A DNA stretch of 64,000 nucleotides from Bordetella parapertussis (GTDB lineage Bacteria > Pseudomonadota > Gammaproteobacteria > Burkholderiales > Burkholderiaceae_D). How positions within the stretch are numbered: the first letter of the stretch is position 1; every line of letters starts with the position of its first letter. Of this stretch, positions 1-9,090 are shown piece by piece. The notes under the pieces were generated by a model, which was not told where the DNA came from, did no database searches, and saw only the letters and a list, made by a program, of their open reading frames with translations. Position numbers and translations under genes: made by a program. The stretch spans positions 57,719 to 121,718 of the forward strand of contig CAMCXB010000002.1 of NCBI GenBank assembly GCA_945883145.1, in the 5' to 3' direction.

Positions 1-269
1 GCGATACTGGTCATGGATTTCACCTTTATTTAATCAAGATTTGTCATTCGAACTTCTTGTTTTTGATGCCAATTTTTTGGTTCAATTTTTCGTTAGAAAA
101 AATTGGTGGCAAGGAACTGGGATAAGTTCTTTATTGAATCTGGGTTGAATTAAGGTGGTTGTAGGCTGTTTGATGCGTTGAGCTGATATCATTCGACAAT
201 TGTTATCCAGAAGATTTTTCCTTGAGTTAATCTTTCATAAAAGAAAATTTCTAGTTTATTGGAGCAGGT
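1..269. other. Left-edge non-coding stretch upstream of psd
   Basis: No gene can be supported here. Short open frames run in from the left edge but resemble nothing I recognise, so the end of an upstream gene cannot be confirmed. The stretch is T-rich. An inverted repeat pairs CCAATTTTTT (69-78) with AAAAAATTGG (97-106); it could be the terminator of an upstream transcript. A GGAG Shine-Dalgarno at 261-264 belongs to psd. Confidence 0.5.
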
Positions 270-908
270 TTGAATTCTTATCCCCACCCCATCATTGCCC
301 GCGAAGGCTGGCCGTTCCTTGCGATTGCTGTCATTGTTGCTCTTATCGCATCTGTTACCTTAGGTGCTTGGTCGCTTCCTTTCTGGTTGATCGCACTATT
401 TGTTTTGCAGTTTTTCCGTGACCCTGGTCGTTTGATTCCTCTTGATCCCAAGGCGGTGTTGTCACCGGCTGATGGTCGTATCGTGGTGGTGGCCAAGGCA
501 CATGATCCTTATGCCAATCGCGAAGCCTTGAAAATCAGTGTGTTTATGAATGTATTTAATGTGCATTCAAATCGCGCGCCGGTGGATGGCAAGATTGAAA
601 AAGTCGAGTATTTCCCTGGCAAATTCGTGAATGCTGATCTGGACAAAGCATCGACTGAAAATGAACGCAATGCCTTAGTTATTAAGGCGGCTAATGGTGA
701 GACGGTGACTTGTGTGCAAGTGGCTGGTCTGGTTGCACGTCGCATTCTTTGCTATGTAAATGCATCTGATGTCTTAGCGCGTGGTCAGCGTTACGGCTTT
801 ATTCGCTTTGGTTCACGTGTTGATGTGTATTTACCTTTGACAGCGCGTCCTCTAGTTGTGGTGGGCGATAAAGTGTCGGCGACGGAAACGATTCTTGCTG
901 AATTCTGA
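270..908 (+). CDS. psd: Phosphatidylserine decarboxylase proenzyme
   Basis: Short-form phosphatidylserine decarboxylase (212 aa). It removes CO2 from phosphatidylserine to form phosphatidylethanolamine at the inner membrane. A hydrophobic N-terminal anchor spans about residues 16-48. The self-cleavage motif GSR is at 181-183; by family knowledge Ser182 becomes the pyruvoyl group and the chain splits into beta and alpha subunits. The TTG start is chosen because GGAG (261-264) sits 5 nt upstream and the N-terminus ([16 protein letters not shown]) is that expected for the betaproteobacterial family. pssA, which makes its substrate, follows after 35 nt, so the two form a head-group synthesis unit. 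Confidence 0.95.
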   Translation: MNSYPHPIIAREGWPFLAIAVIVALIASVTLGAWSLPFWLIALFVLQFFRDPGRLIPLDPKAVLSPADGRIVVVAKAHDPYANREALKISVFMNVFNVHSNRAPVDGKIEKVEYFPGKFVNADLDKASTENERNALVIKAANGETVTCVQVAGLVARRILCYVNASDVLARGQRYGFIRFGSRVDVYLPLTARPLVVVGDKVSATETILAEF

Positions 909-943
909 TTCAACTCTCTTCGCTACTCGGATACCATACCGCC

Positions 944-1816
944 ATGTCACTCTTTAACAACCGTAAATCTAAGGCCAAATCTAGTCACGCTAGAGGCTTG
1001 AGGCTGCCGCGATTGCCTATCCGACGACTGCGAAAATCAGAAGATTCAGATCCATTCTCTCCGCCTGAGCGTAATCGTGGGATTTATCTTTTACCCAATG
1101 CGTTTACGACTGCGGCTTTGTTTTGCGGGTTTTATGCAATTGTGATGGCGATGAATGGTCAGTTTTCTAACGCAGCAGTGGCGATTTTTGCGGCGATGGT
1201 GTTGGATGCGGTGGATGGTCGCGTTGCGCGATTAACCAATACCACCAGTGAATTTGGCGCTCAATACGATAGTTTGTCTGACATGGTGTCCTTCGGTGCA
1301 GCACCCGCTTTGATTATGTATGAATGGGCTTTGCGCGGCATGGGTAAGTTGGGTTGGTTGGCTGCCTTTGTTTATTGCGCTGGTGCTGCTTTAAGACTGG
1401 CGCGTTTTAATACCAATATTACGGTTGTAGATAAACGGTTTTTTCAGGGCTTGCCTAGTCCGGCTGCGGCTGCGTTAGTAGCCGGCTTTATTTGGTTGAT
1501 GGATGATCTACGGATTGCAGGTACGGATTTCAATTGGCTTTCATGGACGATCACCTTGTATGCCGGTTTGACCATGGTGACCAATGCGCCTTTTTATAGT
1601 TTTAAGGATGTGAATTTCCGTAAATCGGTACCGTTTATTGCAGTTTTCTTGATCGTACTGATTTTCGTTGCAGTCTCTAGCGATCCTCCTAAAGTCTTAT
1701 TTGGTTTATTTGTGATCTATGGTTTATCTGGCTATGCCGTCTTTATCTGGCGCCGTATGCAAGGTAATCCAGTGAGCATTGTGCAGACCGAGCCGGACTC
1801 ACCAGACGATCACTAA
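944..1816 (+). CDS. pssA: CDP-diacylglycerol-serine O-phosphatidyltransferase
   Basis: Phosphatidylserine synthase (290 aa), which joins CDP-diacylglycerol and L-serine and releases CMP. The CDP-alcohol phosphotransferase motif DG-x2-AR-x8-G-x3-D-x3-D is complete: D91, G92, A95, R96, G105, D109, D113. A basic, proline-containing cytosolic N-terminus of about 45 residues precedes several hydrophobic segments. This is the membrane-embedded type II enzyme, unlike the phospholipase-D-like E. coli PssA. It lies directly after psd, which consumes its product, and before the leuA leader region. Confidence 0.95.
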   Translation: MSLFNNRKSKAKSSHARGLRLPRLPIRRLRKSEDSDPFSPPERNRGIYLLPNAFTTAALFCGFYAIVMAMNGQFSNAAVAIFAAMVLDAVDGRVARLTNTTSEFGAQYDSLSDMVSFGAAPALIMYEWALRGMGKLGWLAAFVYCAGAALRLARFNTNITVVDKRFFQGLPSPAAAALVAGFIWLMDDLRIAGTDFNWLSWTITLYAGLTMVTNAPFYSFKDVNFRKSVPFIAVFLIVLIFVAVSSDPPKVLFGLFVIYGLSGYAVFIWRRMQGNPVSIVQTEPDSPDDH

Positions 1817-1841
1817 CAATTTTTAAACAGTGGATATGCGG

Positions 1842-1870
1842 TTGCACTTTTATCTGAATCCGCTTATGCT
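1842..1870 (+). promoter_or_regulatory. Predicted promoter of the leuA leader transcript
   Basis: TTGCAC (1842-1847), a 17-nt spacer and TATGCT (1865-1870) form a good sigma-70 type promoter. The expected start point, about 7 nt beyond the -10, falls at 1876-1878, which is on the ATG of the leucine-rich leader peptide. No Shine-Dalgarno is visible before that ATG, so the prediction is a leaderless message. This is inferred from sequence only. Confidence 0.6.
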
Positions 1871-1876
1871 TTAACC

Positions 1877-1957
1877 ATGACACGTTCTTCACATTCCTCG
1901 TCCATCATTTTACGTAGCGGCCTGCTTGGTCTGCTACTCCTGCATCTATTGCGCTAA
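1877..1957 (+). CDS. Leucine-rich leader peptide upstream of leuA
   Basis: A 26-codon open frame with nine Leu codons (codons 12, 16, 17, 19-22, 24, 25), including a run of four. It ends MTR...LLGLLLLHLLR. It sits between pssA and leuA, 107 nt before the leuA start. By analogy with LeuL-type leader peptides, ribosome stalling on Leu codons when charged tRNA-Leu is scarce would control leuA. Within the Leu codons the RNA can form a hairpin pairing GTAGC with GCTAC (from about 1911 to 1934), and TGCGC/GCGCA pairs across the stop codon. I see no U-tract terminator after it, so the mechanism could be Rho-dependent or translational. Confidence 0.7.
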   Translation: MTRSSHSSSIILRSGLLGLLLLHLLR

Positions 1958-2064
1958 CGCGCAGACTCCCTTTCCCCTACAATTCGTGTTTTACCTCGTT
2001 CATGCTAAGACAAGAACAGGTGAAATTGCATGCAAACCCATAGTTATTCCATCAGGAGCCCAGC

Positions 2065-3609
2065 ATGGCTGATTCAAATAAGCTGATTATTTTCGATACC
2101 ACATTGCGTGATGGCGAGCAGTCGCCCGGCGCGTCCATGACGAAAGAAGAAAAGATTCGTATTGCGCGTCAATTGGAACGTCTAAAAGTTGATGTGATCG
2201 AAGCAGGCTTTGCTGCCTCTTCACAAGGTGACTTTGAAGCGATTAAAGCCATTGCAGGTTTGATCAAAGATTCCACTGTGTGTTCACTTTCGCGTGCGAA
2301 TGACAAAGACATCGCACGTGCTGCTGAAGCCTTAGCACCTGCTTCCAGAAAACGTATTCATACGTTTATCGCGACTTCGCCTCTGCACATGGAGAAAAAG
2401 TTGCGTATGTCGCCGGATCAAGTTTTAGAGCAAGCACGTCAGGCAGTGCGCTTTGCAAGACAATTTACTGATGATGTGGAGTTCAGTCCTGAAGATGGTA
2501 GTCGTTCAGAAATGGATTTTCTGTGTCGCGTTTTAGAAGCGGTGATTGATGAAGGTGCCACCACGATTAATTTCGCCGATACCGTTGGTTATGGCGTGCC
2601 AGAGTTGTACGGCACCATGCTGCGTACTTTGCGAGAACGTATTCCTAATTCTGATAAAGCGGTTTGGTCTGTGCATTGTCACAATGACTTAGGTATGGCA
2701 GTGGCAAATTCATTGGCAGGTGTGATGATAGGTGGCGCACGTCAAGTGGAATGCACGATTAATGGCTTAGGTGAGAGAGCAGGTAACACTGCTTTAGAAG
2801 AAATTGTGATGGCTGTGCGTACCCGTAAAGACCATTTCAACTTACAAATTGGAATCGATGCGACGCAAATTGTGCCAACTTCTAAATTGGTCTCGCAAAT
2901 CACAGGCTTTGCGGTTCAACCTAATAAAGCCGTAGTGGGTGCGAATGCCTTTGCGCATGCATCAGGCATACATCAAGACGGTATTTTAAAAGCGCGTGAT
3001 ACCTATGAAATTATGCGTGCAGAAGATGTGGGTTGGTCTGCTAATAAAATCGTCTTGGGTAAACTCTCTGGACGCAATGCATTCAAACAGCGTATTGAAG
3101 AATTAGGCATTACTTTAGATTCTGAAGTAGAAATGAATGCTGCTTTTACGCGCTTTAAAGAGTTAGCCGATCGTAAGTCAGAAATCTTTGATGAAGATAT
3201 TATGGCTTTAGTCTCAGATGAACAAAACTCACATGAGCAAGAGCACTATGCTTTTGTTTCGCTGAATCAGCATTCAGAAACGGGTGCAAAACCTAGTGCA
3301 AAAGTCGCCTTCACGATAGCGGGCAAAGAAACGATTTGCGAAGGTCAGGGTAATGGTCCTGTGGATGCGATTGTGAATGCAATTGAATCCACCACAAAAA
3401 GCGGTGCAGAGTTATTGCTCTTTTCTGTCAATGCGATCACTACCGGCACTGAATCGCAAGGTGAAGTCACCATGCGTTTATCTAAAGCTGGTCGGATTGT
3501 GAATGGCGTCGGTGCTGATTTGGATATCGTGGTGGCTTCAGCAAAAGCGTATTTGTCTGCACTGAATAAACTCCATTCAAAAACCGAGAAGCTAAATCCT
3601 CAGGTTTAA
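2065..3609 (+). CDS. leuA: 2-isopropylmalate synthase
   Basis: First committed enzyme of leucine biosynthesis (514 aa); condenses acetyl-CoA with 2-oxoisovalerate. The catalytic TIM barrel occupies about residues 1-280, with the signature [11 protein letters not shown] (12-22) and the metal-binding HCHND segment. A linker contains GIHQDGILK. The regulatory C-terminal domain, about 385-505, binds leucine for feedback inhibition in this family. AGGAG at 2052-2056 gives a normal ribosome-binding site. The Leu-rich leader upstream suggests an additional layer of leucine control on expression. The length is usual for the bacterial family. Confidence 0.96.
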   Translation: MADSNKLIIFDTTLRDGEQSPGASMTKEEKIRIARQLERLKVDVIEAGFAASSQGDFEAIKAIAGLIKDSTVCSLSRANDKDIARAAEALAPASRKRIHTFIATSPLHMEKKLRMSPDQVLEQARQAVRFARQFTDDVEFSPEDGSRSEMDFLCRVLEAVIDEGATTINFADTVGYGVPELYGTMLRTLRERIPNSDKAVWSVHCHNDLGMAVANSLAGVMIGGARQVECTINGLGERAGNTALEEIVMAVRTRKDHFNLQIGIDATQIVPTSKLVSQITGFAVQPNKAVVGANAFAHASGIHQDGILKARDTYEIMRAEDVGWSANKIVLGKLSGRNAFKQRIEELGITLDSEVEMNAAFTRFKELADRKSEIFDEDIMALVSDEQNSHEQEHYAFVSLNQHSETGAKPSAKVAFTIAGKETICEGQGNGPVDAIVNAIESTTKSGAELLLFSVNAITTGTESQGEVTMRLSKAGRIVNGVGADLDIVVASAKAYLSALNKLHSKTEKLNPQV

Positions 3610-3686
3610 GTAGTGAAATTTGAAAATCAGAATAAATTGTCAAATTAAAAACATCCTGAGTTAGTAAGTTAGTTTTGCTGTTAAAT

Positions 3687-3715
3687 TTGTAAAAGGAGAG
3701 GCTTTCGGCTATACT
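3687..3715 (+). promoter_or_regulatory. Predicted rpsO promoter
   Basis: TTGTAA (3687-3692), a 17-nt spacer and TATACT (3710-3715). The predicted start near 3722 leaves a leader of about 87 nt before rpsO. Confidence 0.55.
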
Positions 3716-3721
3716 CTCCGG

Positions 3722-3739
3722 TTGGTCGGATTTGACCAA
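3722..3739 (+). promoter_or_regulatory. Hairpin at the 5' end of the rpsO leader
   Basis: TTGGTC (3722-3727) pairs perfectly with GACCAA (3734-3739), beginning at the predicted transcription start. A second perfect pair, GGAGAG/CTCTCC (3695-3700 with 3714-3719), overlaps the promoter. S15 represses its own mRNA through leader structures in several bacteria; whether this hairpin does so is unknown. Confidence 0.4.
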
Positions 3740-3808
3740 TTTAATCACGGCAGTTTGGGTGGAGGTTGTAATCAAAACTCGTTTTGCCGCTTGTGAAGGA
3801 TAGTAAAC

Positions 3809-4078
3809 ATGTCAGTAACTAAAGAAAGTAAAGCCGCGGTCATTGCTTCAAACGCCCGCGCACAAAATGATACGGGTTCTCCAGAAGTGCAAGTCGCTCT
3901 CTTGACTGCACGTATCAATGAATTAAATAGCCATTTCAAAGCGCATACCAAAGATCATCATTCACGTCGTGGTTTGATCATGATGGTGAATCGTCGTAAA
4001 AGTCTGCTAGCTTACTTAAAGCGTAAAGATGCAGATCGTTACCGCGCATTGATCGAAAAGCTTGGTCTGCGTAAGTAA
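3809..4078 (+). CDS. rpsO: 30S ribosomal protein S15
   Basis: Primary rRNA-binding protein of the small-subunit platform (89 aa, the standard length). The conserved core, with an [12 protein letters not shown] helix and HHSRRGL and [12 protein letters not shown] segments, matches S15 throughout. A GAAGGAT Shine-Dalgarno precedes the ATG. It is followed by pnp, the conserved rpsO-pnp arrangement, with a hairpin between the two genes. Confidence 0.98.
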   Translation: MSVTKESKAAVIASNARAQNDTGSPEVQVALLTARINELNSHFKAHTKDHHSRRGLIMMVNRRKSLLAYLKRKDADRYRALIEKLGLRK

Positions 4079-4111
4079 TTACCATTGCAATCTTTTCGTT
4101 TCATCGCTGAG

Positions 4112-4141
4112 ATGCCTGTGTCAGTTTTCTGATGCGGGCAT
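4112..4141 (+). terminator. Hairpin downstream of rpsO
   Basis: ATGCCTG (4112-4118) pairs with CGGGCAT (4135-4141), and TCAG (4121-4124) with CTGA (4129-4132) around a TTTT loop. Only a short T-rich tail follows, so termination is probably partial, as in the E. coli rpsO-pnp gap. Confidence 0.5.
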
Positions 4142-4204
4142 TTTGCATTTCTGGCAGTTGTAATGAGGTTGTAGAGTTAGCAGTGTAGTGTGTAGCAAAG
4201 TAAG

Positions 4205-4261
4205 GTGACGGAAGAATTGTCACACGTGGTGAGGTGAACGACAGCGCCTGAAAATCTGTCG
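4205..4261 (+). promoter_or_regulatory. Paired hairpins in the pnp leader
   Basis: GTGAC (4205-4209) pairs with GTCAC (4219-4223), and CGACAG (4239-4244) with CTGTCG (4256-4261), the latter ending 23 nt before the pnp ATG. In E. coli the pnp leader hairpin is cut by RNase III as part of PNPase autocontrol. A similar role here is inference. Confidence 0.45.
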
Positions 4262-4284
4262 GCAAAATAGAAAGGAAACACCTA

Positions 4285-6426
4285 ATGTTTAATAAAGTTA
4301 CGAAAACCTTCCAGTATGGTCAACACACAGTGACCATGGAGACCGGCGAGATTGCTCGTCAGGCATCCGGTGCTGTTTTAGTTTCAGTTGAAGATACCGT
4401 TATCTTAGCCACCGTTGTGGCGCGTAAAGATGCGAAGCCAGGTCAGGATTTTTTCCCACTGACAGTTGATTATGTAGAAAAAACTTATGCTGCGGGTCGT
4501 ATACCTGGAGGCTTCTTCAAGCGTGAAGGACGTCCATCAGAAAAAGAAACGCTGACCTCGCGTTTAATTGATCGTCCTATTCGTCCGCTGTTCCCTGAAG
4601 GTTATTTGAATGAAGTACAAGTCATCATTCATGTAGTTTCAGTAAATCCAGAAATCGATCCTGATATTCCAGCCATGATTGGTGCTTCTGCTGCGTTGTG
4701 CATAGCAGGCATTCCTTTCAATGGTCCATTAGGTGCAGCCCGTGTTGGTTACATTGATGGTCAATATGTATTGAACCCAGTTGTTTCACAATTACCGAAA
4801 TCACAAATGGATTTAGTGGTAGCGGGTACTGAAACTGCAGTGTTAATGGTTGAATCAGAAGCACTCGAGTTATCAGAAGAAATTATGTTGGGTGCGGTAG
4901 TGTTTGGTCACACTCAAATGAAAGTAGTGATTGATGCGATTCATGATTTAGTGCGTGATGGTGGTAAGCCAGAAGTGCAATGGAGTCCTGCTCCGAAAAA
5001 TGAAGCACTGATCGCGAAAGTTTCAGGAATTGCTGAAGCTAAATTGCGTGAAGCGTATCAAATCAAAGAAAAGCAAGCACGTACCAATCAACTTAAAGAA
5101 GTCAGTGCTGCTGTTAATGCTGCATTTGCAGATGATGCTGAAGCACCTGATTCATCTGAGTTGGGCAACATCATGTTTGATTTAGAAGCCAAGATCGTAC
5201 GTTCACAAATTTTAGAAGGTGAGCCACGTATTGATGGTCGTGACACACGTACTGTGCGTCCAATTTCTATTCGTAGCAGCGTACTGCCACGTACCCATGG
5301 TTCAGCTTTGTTTACACGTGGTGAAACTCAAGCTTTAGTAGTAGCTACATTGGGTACTGCACGTGATGAACAAAAAATTGATGCCTTAACAGGTGAGTAC
5401 AGTGACAGATTTATGCTTCACTACAATATGCCTCCGTTTGCAACAGGTGAAACCGGTCGTGTAGGTACACCTAAGCGTCGTGAAATTGGTCATGGTCGTT
5501 TAGCAAAACGTGCATTGGTTGCCGTCTTACCTGCAGCGGATGAATTTAGTTACTCAGTCCGTTTGGTTTCTGAAATCACCGAATCGAATGGTTCTTCATC
5601 GATGGCGTCCGTTTGCGGTGGTTGCTTAGCATTGATGGATGCTGGTGTACCGATGAAAGCGCATGTAGCTGGTATTGCGATGGGCTTGATCAAAGATGGC
5701 AATAAGTTTGCTGTCTTGTCTGACATCTTGGGTGATGAAGATCATCTCGGTGACATGGACTTTAAAGTAGCTGGTTCAGCCAATGGTATTACTGCATTGC
5801 AGATGGATATCAAGATTCAAGGTATCACTAAAGAAATCATGCAAGTCGCTTTGGCACAAGCTAAAGAAGGTCGCCTACATATTCTGAGCAAGATGCAAGA
5901 AGCGATGCCACATGGCCGTACTGAGTTGTCTAACTTCGCTCCTCGTCTGATCACCATCAAGATCAATCCAGAAAAAATTCGTGATGTGATTGGTAAGGGC
6001 GGTGCAGTGATTCGTGCACTGACCGAAGAAACAGGTACACAGATTGATATCACCGACGAAGGCGTAGTAACCATTGCTTCGGTTGATGCAGCTGCAGGCC
6101 AAGAAGCGAAGCGTCGTATTGAAGAGCTGACTGCTTCAGTTGAAGTCGGTAAGATCTATGAAGGTGTCGTTCTAAAGTTATTAGACTTCGGCGCTATCGT
6201 TCAAGTCATTCCAGGTAAAGATGGATTGCTGCATATCAGTCAAATCGCTAATGAACGTGTGAATGCTGTTGCTGATTATTTGAAAGAAGGTCAGCAAGTA
6301 CGTGTCAAAGTGTTAGAGACAGATGATCGTGGTCGCTTAAAATTGTCCATGAAAGCAGTCGCTGCAGAAGAAGCAGCTGGTGAAGCTGGTGAAGCTGGTG
6401 AGGCACCACAGGCTGAACAGCAGTAA
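4285..6426 (+). CDS. pnp: Polyribonucleotide nucleotidyltransferase (PNPase)
   Basis: Phosphorolytic 3'-5' exoribonuclease and degradosome component (713 aa; E. coli 711). Two RNase PH domains span about residues 10-230 and 310-540 with a helical linker between. A KH domain (about 555-615, [15 protein letters not shown]) and an S1 domain (about 620-690) follow. The second RNase PH core carries the conserved [14 protein letters not shown] segment. The C-terminus ends in a short Glu/Ala/Gly-rich tail with EAG repeats. A GAAAGGAAA ribosome-binding site precedes the ATG. RNase E, its usual partner, is also in this window. Confidence 0.98.
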   Translation: MFNKVTKTFQYGQHTVTMETGEIARQASGAVLVSVEDTVILATVVARKDAKPGQDFFPLTVDYVEKTYAAGRIPGGFFKREGRPSEKETLTSRLIDRPIRPLFPEGYLNEVQVIIHVVSVNPEIDPDIPAMIGASAALCIAGIPFNGPLGAARVGYIDGQYVLNPVVSQLPKSQMDLVVAGTETAVLMVESEALELSEEIMLGAVVFGHTQMKVVIDAIHDLVRDGGKPEVQWSPAPKNEALIAKVSGIAEAKLREAYQIKEKQARTNQLKEVSAAVNAAFADDAEAPDSSELGNIMFDLEAKIVRSQILEGEPRIDGRDTRTVRPISIRSSVLPRTHGSALFTRGETQALVVATLGTARDEQKIDALTGEYSDRFMLHYNMPPFATGETGRVGTPKRREIGHGRLAKRALVAVLPAADEFSYSVRLVSEITESNGSSSMASVCGGCLALMDAGVPMKAHVAGIAMGLIKDGNKFAVLSDILGDEDHLGDMDFKVAGSANGITALQMDIKIQGITKEIMQVALAQAKEGRLHILSKMQEAMPHGRTELSNFAPRLITIKINPEKIRDVIGKGGAVIRALTEETGTQIDITDEGVVTIASVDAAAGQEAKRRIEELTASVEVGKIYEGVVLKLLDFGAIVQVIPGKDGLLHISQIANERVNAVADYLKEGQQVRVKVLETDDRGRLKLSMKAVAAEEAAGEAGEAGEAPQAEQQ

Positions 6427-6455
6427 GACACTGTTTAGTTTTGTTCTGCAAAGCT

Positions 6456-6489
6456 AAAACCGCCTGGCTAATTAGCCCGGCGGTTTTTT
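6456..6489 (+). terminator. Intrinsic terminator after pnp
   Basis: AAAACCGCC (6456-6464) and GGCGGTTTT (6479-6487) form a stem with an additional inner GGCTAATTAGCC palindrome, followed by T residues. This is a strong Rho-independent terminator. Confidence 0.9.
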
Positions 6490-6529
6490 CATCAAAGATC
6501 AAGAATACTAAAATTTTTCGGAGAGAAAA

Positions 6530-7510
6530 ATGCGCGCCATAGAAATCATTCAACCTGGTGGACCAGAAGTACTCAAACTGTGTGAACGTCCACTGCCTGT
6601 ACTCAAAGCAGGTGAGGTCTTAATTAAAGTCCATGCAGCGGGTGTGAATCGTCCTGATGTATTGCAGCGTACTGGTAACTATCCAGTACCACCTGGTGCT
6701 TCTGATATTCCTGGCTTAGAAGTCGCCGGTGAAATTGTGGATGGTGATTTTACAGGCAGCGCATTCAAAAAAGGTGACATGGTGTGTGCGTTAGTGCAGG
6801 GTGGTGGCTATGCTGAATACTGTGCAGCACCGGTTGCGCAATGTTTACCCATACCTAAAGGCTTAAGCGCATTAGAAGCTGCATCGTTGCCTGAAACATT
6901 TTTTACTGTGTACAGTAATTTATTTGAACGAGCCAAACTGAGTGGTGATGAAACCTTGCTGGTGCAAGGTGGTACTTCTGGCATTGGTGTGACTGCAATT
7001 CAAATGGCGCACGCCTTTGGACATAAAGTGTGGGCAACTGCAGGTTCAGATGATAAATGTCGTGCATGTGAAGCGCTGGGTGCTGAACGTGGCATTAATT
7101 ACAATACCGAAGATTTTGTCGAAGTTGTGAAAGCTGCGACCAATGGCAAAGGCGTAGATGTCATCCTCGATATGGTGGCAGGCGATTATGTTGGACGTGA
7201 AATTAGTTGTTTAGCGGATGACGGTCGACTAGTCATCATCGCTTTGTTAGGTGGGGCAAGTGGCAAAATCGATTTTGGTCAAATCTTGCGTCGTCGTTTG
7301 ACTATTACTGGTTCGACCTTGCGTCCGCGTCCGGTCGCATTTAAGCAAATGATTGCCGATAAATTGCATCAAAAAGTATGGCCTTTGATTGAAACAGGAA
7401 AAATCAAACCTGTGATTTTCAAGACCTTCTCGCTTGAGCAAGCCGACCAAGCGCATGCGTTAATGGAAACCAGTACGCATGTCGGTAAAATCATGTTAAC
7501 AATTAATTAA
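6530..7510 (+). CDS. NAD(P)H:quinone oxidoreductase, zinc-free MDR family
   Basis: Medium-chain dehydrogenase/reductase of the QOR/PIG3 type (326 aa). The N-terminal GroES-like domain is followed by a Rossmann domain whose dinucleotide motif is GGTSGIGVTAIQMA (about residues 147-160). Catalytic zinc Cys residues of alcohol dehydrogenases are absent, consistent with the zinc-free quinone oxidoreductase branch. Expected reaction: NADPH-dependent reduction of quinones. GGAGAG lies just upstream of the ATG. It stands between the pnp terminator and the tpiA promoter, so is probably transcribed alone. Substrate is unknown. Confidence 0.85.
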   Translation: MRAIEIIQPGGPEVLKLCERPLPVLKAGEVLIKVHAAGVNRPDVLQRTGNYPVPPGASDIPGLEVAGEIVDGDFTGSAFKKGDMVCALVQGGGYAEYCAAPVAQCLPIPKGLSALEAASLPETFFTVYSNLFERAKLSGDETLLVQGGTSGIGVTAIQMAHAFGHKVWATAGSDDKCRACEALGAERGINYNTEDFVEVVKAATNGKGVDVILDMVAGDYVGREISCLADDGRLVIIALLGGASGKIDFGQILRRRLTITGSTLRPRPVAFKQMIADKLHQKVWPLIETGKIKPVIFKTFSLEQADQAHALMETSTHVGKIMLTIN

Positions 7511-7537
7511 TTTTCTACACATGAGCGAGAGCGTGGT

Positions 7538-7567
7538 TTGACCATGATTCTCGCGAAGGGCTAAAAT
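7538..7567 (+). promoter_or_regulatory. Predicted tpiA promoter
   Basis: TTGACC (7538-7543), an 18-nt spacer and TAAAAT (7562-7567). An inverted repeat GCGAGA/TCTCGC (7525-7530 with 7549-7554) overlaps the -35 region; it could be an operator or merely the end of the previous transcript. Confidence 0.5.
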
Positions 7568-7660
7568 AGTGAGCTTTCATGAGTCAACTTGTTTAAGCTT
7601 AACGAGTAGGTTGTCGAAATAGTATTGCGCCATAGCGGCAATCAGAACAAGGTGAGTGCA

Positions 7661-8413
7661 ATGCGTCGAACACTTATAGCGGGCAACTGGAAGATGAATG
7701 GTGATTTAGTCACCAATGCAGCTTTGTTGCAGGCTGTTCGCGCAGGTGCAGAAGCGCATTCAGCTGAGTTGGCAGTATGTGTGCCTGCTCCTTATCTAGC
7801 GCAAACACAAGCAGCTTTAGAAGGCTCATCGGTGGCTTGGGGTGCACAAGATATGTCAGCACATGAAGCAGGTGCATACACAGGTGAAGTAGCAGGGCGC
7901 ATGCTGAAAGACTTTGCTTGTCGTTATGTGATCCTAGGACACTCTGAGCGACGTAGCATGCATGGTGAATCAAGTGCAGATGTAGCAAAGAAAACCAAAC
8001 AGGCACTGGCGCATGGATTAACGCCTATAGTTTGTGTGGGCGAAACCTTAGCTGAACGTGAAGCTGGATCAACCGCTCATGTAGTACAAGAGCAGTTGCA
8101 ACCTGTTCTTTCAGAAATGCATGATCAGCTTAACCATATTGTGATTGCGTATGAGCCGGTGTGGGCAATAGGAACAGGTAAAACTGCAACGCCTGAAATG
8201 GCGCAAGAAGTACATGCATTAATACGTAAGACACTCGCAGCAGTTGATAGAGAAGCAGCGAGTAGTGTAAGAATTTTATATGGTGGCAGCATGAAGCCAG
8301 ATAATGCAGTGGATTTACTCGCCATGCCGGATATTGATGGCGGACTAATTGGTGGCGCTGCGTTAAAGGCAGCAGATTTTCTGGCGATTGCGCAAGCAAG
8401 CCACCCCGAATGA
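7661..8413 (+). CDS. tpiA: Triosephosphate isomerase
   Basis: Interconverts dihydroxyacetone phosphate and glyceraldehyde 3-phosphate (250 aa from this start). The family motifs are present: GNWKMNG (substrate Asn and Lys near the N-terminus), the catalytic His in LGHSERR, and the catalytic Glu in [11 protein letters not shown], with the flexible loop directly after. The ATG at 7661 is preferred over an upstream TTG at 7625 because AAGGTGAG lies just before it and [14 protein letters not shown] is the expected N-terminus. secG follows after 64 nt, a common tpiA-secG pairing. Confidence 0.96.
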   Translation: MRRTLIAGNWKMNGDLVTNAALLQAVRAGAEAHSAELAVCVPAPYLAQTQAALEGSSVAWGAQDMSAHEAGAYTGEVAGRMLKDFACRYVILGHSERRSMHGESSADVAKKTKQALAHGLTPIVCVGETLAEREAGSTAHVVQEQLQPVLSEMHDQLNHIVIAYEPVWAIGTGKTATPEMAQEVHALIRKTLAAVDREAASSVRILYGGSMKPDNAVDLLAMPDIDGGLIGGAALKAADFLAIAQASHPE

Positions 8414-8477
8414 ATAATTTTTTTAACGATTGAAAACAAGTCAGACAGACTTAATCAAAACATCTGAAAGCTGAAAC

Positions 8478-8846
8478 ATGAATTCCTTACTTGCTATCGC
8501 AATTGCTATCCAGGTGCTGTCAGCCCTGCTCATTATTGGTTTGGTTTTACTCCAGCATGGTAAGGGTGCAGATATGGGAGCTGCATTTGGTTCAGGCGCT
8601 TCCGGTAGTTTATTTGGTGCGAGTGGCTCATCGAATTTCCTCTCTAAATTGACAGGGATCGCTGCAGCGGTTTTTTTCATCTCTACCTTAGCTTTGTCAT
8701 TCTTTGGTAGCCGTCCTGCTGTATCAAGTGGTGGAGTGATGGAACAAGCACCGGCAATTAATCCTCAGAGCCAGTCTGGATCTGTCACAGCACCGACATC
8801 TTTACCTGCTAAACCTGTTGGTCAAGCTGGAGAAATACCAAAGTAA
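8478..8846 (+). CDS. secG: Protein translocase subunit SecG
   Basis: Small SecYEG subunit (122 aa) with two transmembrane segments (about residues 3-23 and 53-75) and the conserved LLQHGKGADMGAAFG motif between them. The C-terminal 45 residues are a polar Pro/Ser/Gln-rich tail, somewhat longer than the E. coli protein. It lies between tpiA and a tRNA-Leu gene, the usual arrangement in this group. Confidence 0.93.
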   Translation: MNSLLAIAIAIQVLSALLIIGLVLLQHGKGADMGAAFGSGASGSLFGASGSSNFLSKLTGIAAAVFFISTLALSFFGSRPAVSSGGVMEQAPAINPQSQSGSVTAPTSLPAKPVGQAGEIPK

Positions 8847-8878
8847 ATCACTACGTAGCATGACTCAGTAAATCCGCG

Positions 8879-8907
8879 TTGAATTGAGGGGTGAGCCGAG
8901 TTAAAAT
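8879..8907 (+). promoter_or_regulatory. Promoter of tRNA-Leu(GAG)
   Basis: TTGAAT (8879-8884), a 17-nt spacer and TAAAAT (8902-8907), with the predicted start about 5 nt before the mature tRNA. Confidence 0.65.
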
Positions 8908-8918
8908 GCGTGGTTATG

Positions 8919-9003
8919 GCCGACGTGGTGAAATTGGTAGACACGCTATCTTGAGGGGGTAGTGGCGAAAGCTGTGCGAGTTCGAGTCTCGCCGTCGGCA
9001 CCA
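8919..9003 (+). tRNA. tRNA-Leu (anticodon GAG)
   Basis: Acceptor arms GCCGACG (8919-8925) and CGTCGGC (8993-8999) pair fully, followed by A and an encoded CCA (9001-9003). The anticodon stem CTATC/GGTAG encloses a loop TTGAGGG with anticodon GAG. A long variable arm and TTCGAGT T-loop fit a class II Leu tRNA. Confidence 0.96.
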
Positions 9004-9027
9004 TTTAGGGAATATGAGAATAAGCAG

Positions 9028-9057
9028 GCCAGCAAAGGAAATCTCTGCTGGCTTTTT
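9028..9057 (+). terminator. Terminator after tRNA-Leu
   Basis: GCCAGCA (9028-9034) pairs with TGCTGGC (9046-9052), followed by TTTTT. Confidence 0.8.
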
Positions 9058-9090
9058 GTTGAAATGGCAGAGTTGTCTTTTTGACTCCAT

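Noticed and set aside
4205..4261. pnp leader hairpins as a riboswitch
   Set aside because: The stems are short and simple and match no riboswitch consensus that I know; an RNase III-type processing site is the simpler idea.
8822..9004. 60-codon minus-strand frame over tRNA-Leu(GAG)
   Set aside because: Antisense of the tRNA; no ribosome site and no plausible protein features.
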